Both the position numbers and the translations under genes were made by a program. Shown in pieces: positions 25,260 to 34,762 of a DNA stretch of 64,000 bases; position 1 is the stretch's first letter; each line of letters starts with the position of its first letter. The notes beneath the pieces are model-generated. The model was not told where the DNA came from. It saw nothing but the letters and a program-made list of their open reading frames with translations, and did no database searches. This DNA comes from Vicinamibacterales bacterium (GTDB lineage: Bacteria > Acidobacteriota > Vicinamibacteria > Vicinamibacterales > Fen-181), in NCBI GenBank assembly GCA_036504215.1, contig DASXVO010000059.1, positions 264,765-328,764 of the forward strand, given 5' to 3'.

Positions 25260-27662
25260 GTGACCCTCTGGCGCTCCAGCCACTCGTCCATTCTGTTCAC
25301 CACCGTGACCGCGGCTGCAGTACTCGTTGTGGCGCTGTCGATGTCCGGATCCACGCAGGCTCGCGGATCCAGGGCGGACATCGTCGCCTACCGGGCGGAA
25401 CCATTTCCGCTCCAGGACGTCCGCCTTCTCGATGGTCCCTTCCGCGAGGCGATGCTCCGCGACCAGAGGTATCTGCTCGATCTCGACCCCGACCGACTGC
25501 TCCACAACTTCCGCGTGAACGCCGGCCTTCCGTCGACGGCACAACCGCTCGGCGGTTGGGAGGCGCCCGATGTCGAGCTGCGGGGCCACTCGGTCGGTCA
25601 CTACCTGTCGGCGCTCGCGCTGATGTACGCGAGCACGGGTGACGGACGATTCAAGGCACGCGGCGACATCATGGTCACCGAGCTGGCCAAGGTACAGGAT
25701 GCGCTCGCCGCCAAGGGCGCGAACAAGGGCTACCTCTCGGCGTTCCCAGAGGCGTTCATCGACCGCGTGGACGGCCGCCGCAAGGTCTGGGCGCCGTATT
25801 ACACGCTCCACAAGATCATGGCGGGGCTGCTCGACACGTATCAGCTCTGCGGCAACCAACAGGCGCTCGAGGTGGTGACGAAGAGCGCCGACTGGGTGAA
25901 GTTCCGCATGGACCGGCTCACGCGCGAGCAGCAGCAGGCCATGCTGATGACCGAGCACGGCGGCATGACGGAAGTGCTCGCAAATCTGTCGGCCGTGACC
26001 GGCAACCCGGAGCATCTTCGGGTCGCCCGGCTGTTCGACCACGCGTTCCTGATCGACCCCCTCGCCCGACACGAGGACACCCTGAACGGCCTCCACGCGA
26101 ACACGCAGATCCCCAAGGCCATCGGTGCCGCGCGCGAATACGAGCTGACCGGCGAGCCGCGCTACCGGGAGATCGCCACGTTCTTCTGGGAACGCGTCGC
26201 GCTCCGCCGGTCGTACGCGAACGGCGGACACAGCGACGACGAGCTGTTCTTCCCTGTGGAGAACTTCTCGGAGCACCTGGGCGCGTCGAGTTCCGAGACC
26301 TGCAACACCTACAACATGCTCAAGCTGACGCGCCACCTGTTCTCCTGGTCGCCGTCGGCGCGGTTGATGGATTTCTACGAGCGGGGACTGTTCAATCACA
26401 TCCTGGCGTCGCAGGATCCGGCCACGGGCATGATGATCTACTACTGTCCGCTGCTGCCGGGCGGATTCAGGTCGTACTCCACGCCGGACGCCTCGTTTTG
26501 GTGCTGCGTCGGCACGGGCATGGAGAACCACGGGAAGTACCCGGACACCATCTACTTCCACGATGACAAGTCCCTCTTCGTGAACCTGTTCCTCGCGTCG
26601 GAGCTGAACTGGCGCGCCAAGGGGCTGCGCGTGCGCCAGGACACGAAGTTCCCGGAGGATGACTCGACGAGACTGTCGTTCACAGCCGACAGACCGATAC
26701 GCCTGGCGCTGAAGATCCGATTCCCGTCGTGGGCGACCAACGGCATGACCCTCGCCGTGAACGGCGCGCCGCAGACGATCTCCGAACAGCCCGGGTCGTA
26801 CGTCTCGGTCGATCGTGAATGGAAGAGCGGCGACACCGTGCAGGTCCGCCTGCCGATGGCGGTGCACACCGAGGCAATGCCGGATAATCCGAACCTCGTC
26901 GCCGTCCTGTATGGTCCGATCCTCCTGGCCGGAGACCTCGGCAAGGACGGTCTGACGCCCGCCGTGCGGTACGGACCCAGTGCGCCGCCGGTCCGCCGAA
27001 TGGCGGTGCCCGCCGTACCCGCATTCGTCACGACCGTGGCAGCGGTGGCCTCCGCAGTCAAGCCAGTGCCCGACCACCCTCTGACGTTCCGCACGTCTGG
27101 CATCGGCCGCCCCACCGACGTGACGCTGATTCCTTTCTATCGCGCGTCCGACGTGCGCTACACGGTGTATTGGGAAGTCATGAACGCTGCGGCGTGGGAG
27201 AAGCGATCTGCCGAGCGCGCAGCGGCCGACGCGCGGCGCGCGCAACTGGGCACCCGGACGATCGACACCGTCGACACCGGCAAGCCGGAGAGCGAGAGCA
27301 CGCATCACTTCCAGCACCAGGGCGCCGTGAAATCCGACTTCGACGGCCGCTTCGGCCGCGAGGCAACGGGAACCGGCTGGTTCAGCTACGAACTGAAGGT
27401 CGTTCCGGATCAGCCGCTGAAGTTGGTCTGCCTGTACCGCGGGAGCGAGGGCAGTACGCGAACGTTCGATGTCCTCGTGGACGGCGAGAAGGTGGCATCG
27501 GAGACGCTGCCATACCATCCGACCGAGTTCCTCGACGTCGAGTACGCCGTGCCGATCACGCTGACGCGCGGCAAGACGCGGGTGACGGTCAGGTTCCAGC
27601 CACGGCCGGGCGCGGCGACGGGCCAGGTGTACGAGATCGCGGTGGTGTCAGCCGGCAAGTGA
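25260..27662 (+). CDS. Secreted GH127/GH146-type beta-L-arabinofuranosidase (DUF1680)
   Basis: 800 residues from GTG 25260, which has a strong AAGGAG at the right distance; the upstream open frame is leader and repeat DNA. It has a signal peptide (TVTAAAVLVVALSMSG). The catalytic domain shows the conserved Glu in SSETCNTYNMLKLTRHLF and the Cys pair in FWCCVGTGMENHG near residue 415. Both fit the cysteine-based retaining mechanism of the family. C-terminal beta-sandwich modules end at about residue 800. It is the first gene of the plus-strand arm, followed by transporter and L-arabinose catabolic genes. It differs enough from its divergent neighbour to suggest a different arabinoside linkage. 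Confidence 0.9.
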   Translation: MTLWRSSHSSILFTTVTAAAVLVVALSMSGSTQARGSRADIVAYRAEPFPLQDVRLLDGPFREAMLRDQRYLLDLDPDRLLHNFRVNAGLPSTAQPLGGWEAPDVELRGHSVGHYLSALALMYASTGDGRFKARGDIMVTELAKVQDALAAKGANKGYLSAFPEAFIDRVDGRRKVWAPYYTLHKIMAGLLDTYQLCGNQQALEVVTKSADWVKFRMDRLTREQQQAMLMTEHGGMTEVLANLSAVTGNPEHLRVARLFDHAFLIDPLARHEDTLNGLHANTQIPKAIGAAREYELTGEPRYREIATFFWERVALRRSYANGGHSDDELFFPVENFSEHLGASSSETCNTYNMLKLTRHLFSWSPSARLMDFYERGLFNHILASQDPATGMMIYYCPLLPGGFRSYSTPDASFWCCVGTGMENHGKYPDTIYFHDDKSLFVNLFLASELNWRAKGLRVRQDTKFPEDDSTRLSFTADRPIRLALKIRFPSWATNGMTLAVNGAPQTISEQPGSYVSVDREWKSGDTVQVRLPMAVHTEAMPDNPNLVAVLYGPILLAGDLGKDGLTPAVRYGPSAPPVRRMAVPAVPAFVTTVAAVASAVKPVPDHPLTFRTSGIGRPTDVTLIPFYRASDVRYTVYWEVMNAAAWEKRSAERAAADARRAQLGTRTIDTVDTGKPESESTHHFQHQGAVKSDFDGRFGREATGTGWFSYELKVVPDQPLKLVCLYRGSEGSTRTFDVLVDGEKVASETLPYHPTEFLDVEYAVPITLTRGKTRVTVRFQPRPGAATGQVYEIAVVSAGK

Positions 27663-27725
27663 ACGCGAACGGCTCCGTGCCGCGGCTGGCGCGGTTGCCG
27701 TTCCCTGCGCGAGCGAGGTTCTCCG

Positions 27726-29441
27726 ATGCCGTTCTTCCTCCTGGGTCTGTCGTTGGAATCGCCGTCCCGCCTCATCGTGCTGTCGCCGGTGGACATCGCG
27801 ATCATCGCCATCTACTTCGCGATGGTGCTCGGGATCGGCTTCTACCTGAAGAGATACACGAAGACCGGTGACGACTTCTTCCTGGCGGGCCGCGAGATGA
27901 CGGCCTGGGTGGCCGGGCTGAGCTTCCTGGCCGCCAACCTGGGCGCGCTCGAGTTGATGGGCTGGGCCGCGGCGGCCTATCAGTACGGCATCCTCGCCAC
28001 CCATTGGTACTGGATCGGCGCGATTCCCGCGATGCTGTTCCTCGGCATCGTGATGATGCCGTTCTACTACATCTCGAAGACGCACTCGGTGCCGGGCTAC
28101 CTGAAGCTCCGCTTCGGCGAGCCCTCGCGCGCGCTCTCGGCCGTGACCTTTGGCTTCATGACGGTCCTCATGAGCGGCATCAACATGTACTCGATGGCGC
28201 TCGTGATGAAGGTGGTGCTCGGCTGGGATATCAACTTCAGCATCTGGGTCTCGTCGATCACCGTGGCGATCTACGTCGGCCTCGGCGGCCTGCGGTCGGC
28301 CATCTTCAACGAGGTGCTGCAGTTCGTCCTCATCTGGCTCGGCGCGATGCTGATCTCGATCATCGGCCTGATCGAGACGGGCGGCTGGAGCGGGATGGTG
28401 GCGCGCATCCACGCCAATTTCCCCGGCGGTGACTACACGCACCTGTGGCGGACGATGGGGTCGTTCACCGACAACCCGATGGGCATCCACTGGACGGGGA
28501 TCGTGCTCGGCCTCGGATGGGTGATCTCGTTCGGCTATTGGACGACCGACTTCCTCGTCGTCCAGCGCGTGTTGAGCGCGAAGGACCTGCGATCGGCGAA
28601 GATGGCTCCGATCATCGGTGCCGGCTTCAAGATGATGGTGCCGTTCATCGTCATCCTGCCCGGCCTGCTCGGCCTGGCGCTCCTCCAGCCGAAGCTGATG
28701 GGCGAGGCACAGGCGGTGGCGACCGGAGGACACAGCTACAACGAAGTGCTCCCGCTGATGCTCGCGCGATACTGTGGGCCCGGCCTCCTCGGCCTCGGCA
28801 TCACGGCGCTCATTGCCGGGTTCATGTCGGGCATGGCGGGCAACGTCAGCGCGTTCGCCACGGTCTGGACCTACGACATCTACAAGGCGCTGATTCGGAA
28901 GGAAGCGCCCGACGCGCACTACGTGTCGATGGGACGCTGGTGCACGGTCCTCGGCGTCCTGGTCAGCATCGGGACGGCCTACCTCGTGATGCAGTTCCTC
29001 AGCATCATGGACTACGTGCAGGCGCTGTTCAGCTTCTTCATCGCGCCGCTGTTCGGGACCGTCCTGCTCGGCATGCTGTGGAAGCGGTGCTCGCCTGCCG
29101 GCGGGTTCTGGGGGCTGCTGGCGGGCACGGTCTCGTCGGTCGGGATGTGGGCGTGGGTGAAACTCGATCCGGCGGCGGTGCGCTACATCGCGCTTTCGTC
29201 GAACGCGCGTGACATGGCCGAGAACATGTACCGGGCGTTGTGGTCCTGGATCATCTGCGTCGTCGTCACCGTGGTCGTGAGCTTGCTGACGCGCCCGAAG
29301 CCAGACAGCGAACTGACTGGCCTCGTGTACGGCTGCACCGACGTGCCGTCCGAAGGCCATCTGCGGATCTACCAACGGCCGATCTTCTGGGCTGGCCTGG
29401 TCGGCGTCGTGTTCGTTGTACTCAACGTCCTGTTCTGGTAG
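27726..29441 (+). CDS. Sodium:solute symporter (SSS family), probable L-arabinose transporter
   Basis: 571 residues with about 13-14 hydrophobic helices. The N-terminal helices (VDIAIIAIYFAMVLGIGFYLKRY, then GREMTAWVAGLSFLAANLGALE split by loops) and the FMSGMAGNVSAFATVWTYDIY segment are typical of SSS sugar carriers related to SGLT. It begins 63 bp after the GH127 gene and is followed 15 bp later by a tiny membrane protein gene. Position between arabinofuranosidases and arabinose catabolism argues for sodium-driven L-arabinose uptake. Substrate specificity is inferred from context only. Confidence 0.88.
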   Translation: MPFFLLGLSLESPSRLIVLSPVDIAIIAIYFAMVLGIGFYLKRYTKTGDDFFLAGREMTAWVAGLSFLAANLGALELMGWAAAAYQYGILATHWYWIGAIPAMLFLGIVMMPFYYISKTHSVPGYLKLRFGEPSRALSAVTFGFMTVLMSGINMYSMALVMKVVLGWDINFSIWVSSITVAIYVGLGGLRSAIFNEVLQFVLIWLGAMLISIIGLIETGGWSGMVARIHANFPGGDYTHLWRTMGSFTDNPMGIHWTGIVLGLGWVISFGYWTTDFLVVQRVLSAKDLRSAKMAPIIGAGFKMMVPFIVILPGLLGLALLQPKLMGEAQAVATGGHSYNEVLPLMLARYCGPGLLGLGITALIAGFMSGMAGNVSAFATVWTYDIYKALIRKEAPDAHYVSMGRWCTVLGVLVSIGTAYLVMQFLSIMDYVQALFSFFIAPLFGTVLLGMLWKRCSPAGGFWGLLAGTVSSVGMWAWVKLDPAAVRYIALSSNARDMAENMYRALWSWIICVVVTVVVSLLTRPKPDSELTGLVYGCTDVPSEGHLRIYQRPIFWAGLVGVVFVVLNVLFW

Positions 29442-29456
29442 CAGGGAGGAGGGGCC

Positions 29457-29675
29457 ATGCATCGCCCAGGCTTGATCTCGATCTGGTTCTTCATCGGCGT
29501 GCTGCTGCTGGCGTACGGCGTGCTCATCACCGGCAGCGGTCTCTACGAACTCGTGGCGCCGCCCGAGCGGACCGTCGTCCTCGCCAACCTTCACGCCGGC
29601 ATCTGGTGGGGGGCGCTGACCCTCGTGCTCGGCGCGTTCTACACCTTCCATTTCTCTCCATGGAGACAAAAATAG
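29457..29675 (+). CDS. Small two-helix membrane protein between symporter and isomerase genes
   Basis: 72 residues with an excellent ribosome-binding site (GGAGGAGG before ATG 29457). Two hydrophobic helices are seen, about residues 7-29 (ISIWFFIGVLLLAYGVLITG) and 45-66 (IWWGALTLVLGAFYTFHF), with a short charged loop and a basic tail. The stop directly abuts the next start codon. I do not recognise the family by name. Its conserved-looking context suggests an accessory subunit or stabiliser of the symporter, but that is inference. Confidence 0.75.
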   Translation: MHRPGLISIWFFIGVLLLAYGVLITGSGLYELVAPPERTVVLANLHAGIWWGALTLVLGAFYTFHFSPWRQK

Positions 29676-31096
<1,421 letters not shown>

Positions 31097-31097
<1 letters not shown>

Positions 31098-31146
31098 GCG
31101 GGCAGACTGGCAGGCGGCGGGCCGGATCGGTCCCTGGTCTGCCGCC
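31097..31146 (+). other. Intergenic hairpin between isomerase and kinase genes
   Basis: GGCGGGCAGAC (31097-31107) can pair with GTCTGCCGCC (31137-31146), one base bulged. The stem is 10 bp with a 29-base loop. It has no T tract. It may set mRNA stability or relative expression along the operon, or simply be a dispersed repeat. Confidence 0.45.
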
Positions 31147-31177
31147 TTTCCGCCTGACTCTGTTTGGGGGCGCGATT

Positions 31178-32758
31178 ATGTCCATCGTGGCCGGCGTGGA
31201 TTTCGGCACCTTGAGCGTGCGGGTGTCGGTTGTCGACTCGACGAAGGGCCGCCTGGGCTCCGGGGTGGCGGAGTATCCGCTCAATCGGAGGAAGAACGAC
31301 CCCGACCACGCGACACAAAGCCACGACGCTCACATGGACGCACTCGTCCAGGCGACGCACCGGGCGATCGAGGCCGCCGGCGTGGACGGCCACCACGTGG
31401 AGGCCATCGCGCTCGACACGACGGGCTCGAGCGTGATCCCGGTGGGCGAAGGCCTCGTGCCGCTCGACGACTACTACCTCTGGTGCGACCACCGGGCGTG
31501 GCGCGAGGCGGCGCGCATCACCGAGGTCGCGCACCAGACCGGCCTCGACGCCATCCACTGGTGCGGTGACGTCTACTCCAGCGAGTGGGGCTGGGCCAAG
31601 CTGCTCCATTGGCTCCGCAACAACCCGGACAAGCGGCCGCGGTTCGTCACGGCGCTCGAGCACTGCGACATGGTGGCTGCGGTGCTGACCGGCGTCACCG
31701 ACCCGGCACGTATCCCGCGCAGCATCTGCGCGATGGGACACAAGTGGCTGTGGAACGAAGCGCTGGGTGGGTTGCCGCCCGAGTCGTTCCTCGCCGCCGT
31801 GGACCCGTTGCTCGCCGGCGTACGCGACAAGATCGCCGGGGTGTACCAGACCTCGGACCGGCGCGCCGGCAGCCTGACGCCGTCATGGGCCGGACGGTTG
31901 GGGCTGAGCGCAGGCATCCCGATCCCGGTCGGGGCGTTCGACGCCCATTGGGACGCGGTCGGCGCCGGCGTCCGGCTCGGCGACATCGTGAACGTGATAG
32001 GCACGTCGACGTGCATCATCGCGGTGGGCGACAAGGCGGCGTGCATTCCCGGCCTGTGCGGCGTGGTTCCCGGGTCCGTGATCCCGACACTGACCGGCAT
32101 CGAGGCCGGCCTGTCGGCAACCGGCGACATCTTCGATGCGATCGCGCGTCGCGCGCAGACAACGGTTGCCGCACTCAGCGAGGGACTCGAACGGTACCGC
32201 GCGGGAGAGACCGGGCTGTTGCGCCTCACATGGGACAACGGCGACCGGACGGTGCTGGTGAACCCGGAGCTCGGCGGCGTGACGCTCGGCTGGAACCTGT
32301 CGCACTCGCCGCAGGACGATCTGTTCGCGGCCATCGAGGGAACCGCGTTCCATACACGAATCATCCTGGAGCGGATGGAACAGCACGGCGTGCCGATCCG
32401 CCGCGTGATCAACGGCGGCGGCATCCCACGGAAGAACACGACGCTCAATGCCGTGTATGCCAACGTGCTGAACAAGCCGATCCTCGTCCCGAGGACCGAG
32501 GTCACCAGCCTCGGGTCGTCGATCTTCGCGTTCCTCGCCGCCGGCACCTTCGCCACAATCGAGGACGCGCAGGATGCGCTCTGCCCGGCATTCGACGTGA
32601 TCGAGCCCGACCCGAAGCAGGCAGCCGTCTGCGAGCAACTGTTCTCGCTCTACCGCCGGCTGTACTTCGGGTTCGGCCGCCAGACGTCAGAGGCGATCCA
32701 TGTCGGCGACGTGCTGCCGGCGTTGCGGCGCATCGCCGCGGAAGTGAGGCAGGCATGA
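31178..32758 (+). CDS. araB: Ribulokinase (FGGY carbohydrate kinase)
   Basis: 526 residues from ATG 31178; the frame is open upstream through the isomerase gene as a shadow. The N-terminal phosphate-binding loop is GVDFGTLSVRVSVVD, as in ribulokinases. WCDHRAWREA and the Trp-rich HWCGDVYSSEWGW region form the sugar pocket. The C-terminal INGGGIPRKN and EVTSLGSSIFAFLAAG motifs are the FGGY ADP-binding segments. It phosphorylates L-ribulose to L-ribulose 5-phosphate. It is slightly shorter than E. coli AraB. It overlaps araD by 4 bp (ATGA). Confidence 0.9.
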   Translation: MSIVAGVDFGTLSVRVSVVDSTKGRLGSGVAEYPLNRRKNDPDHATQSHDAHMDALVQATHRAIEAAGVDGHHVEAIALDTTGSSVIPVGEGLVPLDDYYLWCDHRAWREAARITEVAHQTGLDAIHWCGDVYSSEWGWAKLLHWLRNNPDKRPRFVTALEHCDMVAAVLTGVTDPARIPRSICAMGHKWLWNEALGGLPPESFLAAVDPLLAGVRDKIAGVYQTSDRRAGSLTPSWAGRLGLSAGIPIPVGAFDAHWDAVGAGVRLGDIVNVIGTSTCIIAVGDKAACIPGLCGVVPGSVIPTLTGIEAGLSATGDIFDAIARRAQTTVAALSEGLERYRAGETGLLRLTWDNGDRTVLVNPELGGVTLGWNLSHSPQDDLFAAIEGTAFHTRIILERMEQHGVPIRRVINGGGIPRKNTTLNAVYANVLNKPILVPRTEVTSLGSSIFAFLAAGTFATIEDAQDALCPAFDVIEPDPKQAAVCEQLFSLYRRLYFGFGRQTSEAIHVGDVLPALRRIAAEVRQA

Positions 32759-33450
32759 GTACGATCGGACTGTTGCGCGGCGAAGTCCACGATGCCAACC
32801 TGGAGCTCGTCAGACGCGGCCTCGTCGTGCAGGCGTTCGGCAACGCCAGCGCGATCGACCGCGACACCGGTCTGGTCGTCATCAAGCCGAGCGGTGTGCC
32901 GTACGGGGATCTGTCGCCGGACCACCTCGTGGTCACGGACCTCGACGGGAAGATTGTCGAGGGGCCGTTCCGTCCATCGTCCGATCTGCCCACGCATCTG
33001 GCGCTCTATCGTGCATTCCCGGACATTGGCGGTGTCGTTCACACGCACTCCCGGTTCGCCACCGTGTGGGCGCAGGCCGGTCGCGAGATTCCCTGCCTGG
33101 GCACGACGCACGCCGACTACTTCCGGGGCGCCGTGCCGATCACCGATCCGATGACGCCCGACGAGATCGGGTCCGAGTACGAGTGGAACACCGGCCAGGC
33201 CATCGTTCGACGGTTTGCCCCACTCGACCCGGCAGAGATCCCGGCCGTCCTCGTGTCGGGCCACGGACCGTTCTGCTGGGGAACCTCCGCGGGATCGGCG
33301 GTGGACATCGCCGTCGTCCTCGAGGAGGTTGCGTGCATCGCCTGGCACACGATGGCGATTCGCCCCGACGCCGAGCCGCTTCCGACGCCGCTCCGCGACA
33401 AACACTTCCTGCGGAAGCACGGCCCCAAGGCATATTATGGGCAAGGTTGA
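32755..33450 (+). CDS. araD: L-ribulose-5-phosphate 4-epimerase
   Basis: 231 residues, the usual AraD length. It is recognisable by FGNASAIDRDTGLVVIKPSG, SSDLPTHLALYRAFP, the zinc-ligand motif HTHSRFATVWAQAG, GTTHADYF and the C-terminal HFLRKHGPKAYYGQ. All of these closely follow E. coli AraD. The reaction gives D-xylulose 5-phosphate, which enters the pentose phosphate pathway. It is coupled to araB by an ATGA overlap and is the last catabolic gene of the arabinose arm. Confidence 0.95.
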   Translation: MSTIGLLRGEVHDANLELVRRGLVVQAFGNASAIDRDTGLVVIKPSGVPYGDLSPDHLVVTDLDGKIVEGPFRPSSDLPTHLALYRAFPDIGGVVHTHSRFATVWAQAGREIPCLGTTHADYFRGAVPITDPMTPDEIGSEYEWNTGQAIVRRFAPLDPAEIPAVLVSGHGPFCWGTSAGSAVDIAVVLEEVACIAWHTMAIRPDAEPLPTPLRDKHFLRKHGPKAYYGQG

Positions 33451-33482
33451 CGCGGTCACGATGCCCCTTACAGGAGATACGC

Positions 33483-34757
33483 ATGACCATTGACAGGCGG
33501 AGGTTTCTTCAGACGTCGGCGGTGGCAGCAGGCGTTGGGCTGACAGGCGACGCGTTCGCCACCGCGCAGGCGTCCTCCGGACAGGCGTCGTCCGCAAGTC
33601 CCTTCGGGCACCTGAAGCCGATGATCGACGGCATTTCCAGAATCACCACGGATGACCGCAAGGCGCGTGTCGAGCAGGCGCGGCGGCTGATGGGCGAGAA
33701 CAAGATCGACGCGATCATTCTCGACTCCGGGACGAGTCTCGGCTATTTCACGGGCGTCAGGTGGTGGGCGAGCGAACGGACGTTCGTCGCGATTCTCCCG
33801 GCCAAGGGCGAGGTGGCCTATGTCTGCCCGAAATTCGAGGAAGGCCGCGCGCGCGAGCTGATCGCGATCGGCAGCGATGTGCGCACGTGGGAAGAGCACG
33901 AGAGCCCGTTCGAGCGGATCGCGCAGGTGTTGCGCGATCGCGGCGCGTCGACGATTGGCTTCGAGGAGTACGCGCGCTTCTTCGTCTTCGACGGTCTCCG
34001 CCAGGCCGCACCGACCCTTCGGTACGTGAGCGCCACGCCGATCACCGCGGGATGCCGCGTGATCAAGTCGCCCAAGGAAATCGCGCTCATGCAACGGGCG
34101 ACGGACATCACCATCGAGGCCTACCGGGCGCTCATTCCGCTGTTGCGGGCCGGGATGGCCGAGGACGAGGTCAGCGCGCTGGCGACCGCCGCTCATCGGG
34201 CGCTCGGCGCCGACGGCGGCATCGGCGCGAGTTTCGGCGAGATGACGTCTTCGCCGCACGGCAGCATCAAGCGGCGGCCGCTGAGGGAGGGCGACGTCGT
34301 GCTCATGGACGGCGGCTGCAAGGTGGATGGCTACAGCTCCGACATCAGCCGGACGGTGGTGCTCGGCAAGCCGACCAAGCGGCAGATGGAGATCTGGGAT
34401 CTGGCCAAGCGATCGCAGGCGGCGGCCTTTGCCGCAGCAAAGCTCGGCGCGACGTGCGAGGACGTCGATGCCGCGGCGCGGAAGGTGCAGGCCGATTTCG
34501 GCTTCGGACCGGACTACAAGCTGCCCGGTCTGCCGCACCGCACCGGGCACGGAATCGGCCTCGACGGTCACGAGTGGACGAATCTCGTGCGCGGCAACAC
34601 GACGAAGCTCGCGCCCGGCATGTGCTTCTCCAACGAACCAATGGTCGTCGTTCCCGGCGAGTTCGGCGTCCGAATCGAAGACTGCTTCCACATGACCGAG
34701 CAGGGACCGAAGTTCTTCAGCACGCCCAGCCCGGCCATCGACAAGGCGGTGGCGTGA
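33483..34757 (+). CDS. Tat-exported M24 family peptidase (Xaa-Pro aminopeptidase type)
   Basis: 424 residues from ATG 33483 with AGGAG upstream. The N-terminus TIDRRRFLQTSAVAAGVGL is a twin-arginine signal, so the protein is folded and metallated before export. The creatinase-like N-domain is followed by the pita-bread fold with ligands in LMDGGCKVDGYSSDISRT (Asp, Asp), HRTGHGIGLDGHE (His), CFSNEP (Glu) and VRIEDCF (Glu). It probably trims proline-containing peptides in the periplasm. It starts 32 bp after araD and overlaps or abuts the following Asp-box gene, but functionally belongs with the peptidases. Confidence 0.88.
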   Translation: MTIDRRRFLQTSAVAAGVGLTGDAFATAQASSGQASSASPFGHLKPMIDGISRITTDDRKARVEQARRLMGENKIDAIILDSGTSLGYFTGVRWWASERTFVAILPAKGEVAYVCPKFEEGRARELIAIGSDVRTWEEHESPFERIAQVLRDRGASTIGFEEYARFFVFDGLRQAAPTLRYVSATPITAGCRVIKSPKEIALMQRATDITIEAYRALIPLLRAGMAEDEVSALATAAHRALGADGGIGASFGEMTSSPHGSIKRRPLREGDVVLMDGGCKVDGYSSDISRTVVLGKPTKRQMEIWDLAKRSQAAAFAAAKLGATCEDVDAAARKVQADFGFGPDYKLPGLPHRTGHGIGLDGHEWTNLVRGNTTKLAPGMCFSNEPMVVVPGEFGVRIEDCFHMTEQGPKFFSTPSPAIDKAVA

Positions 34758-34762
34758 ACACC

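Noticed and set aside
33483..34757. Considering the Tat-exported M24 gene as part of the arabinose pathway
   Set aside because: It is close to araD, but it is a peptidase by all ligands and has its own strong ribosome-binding site. Proximity is the only link.
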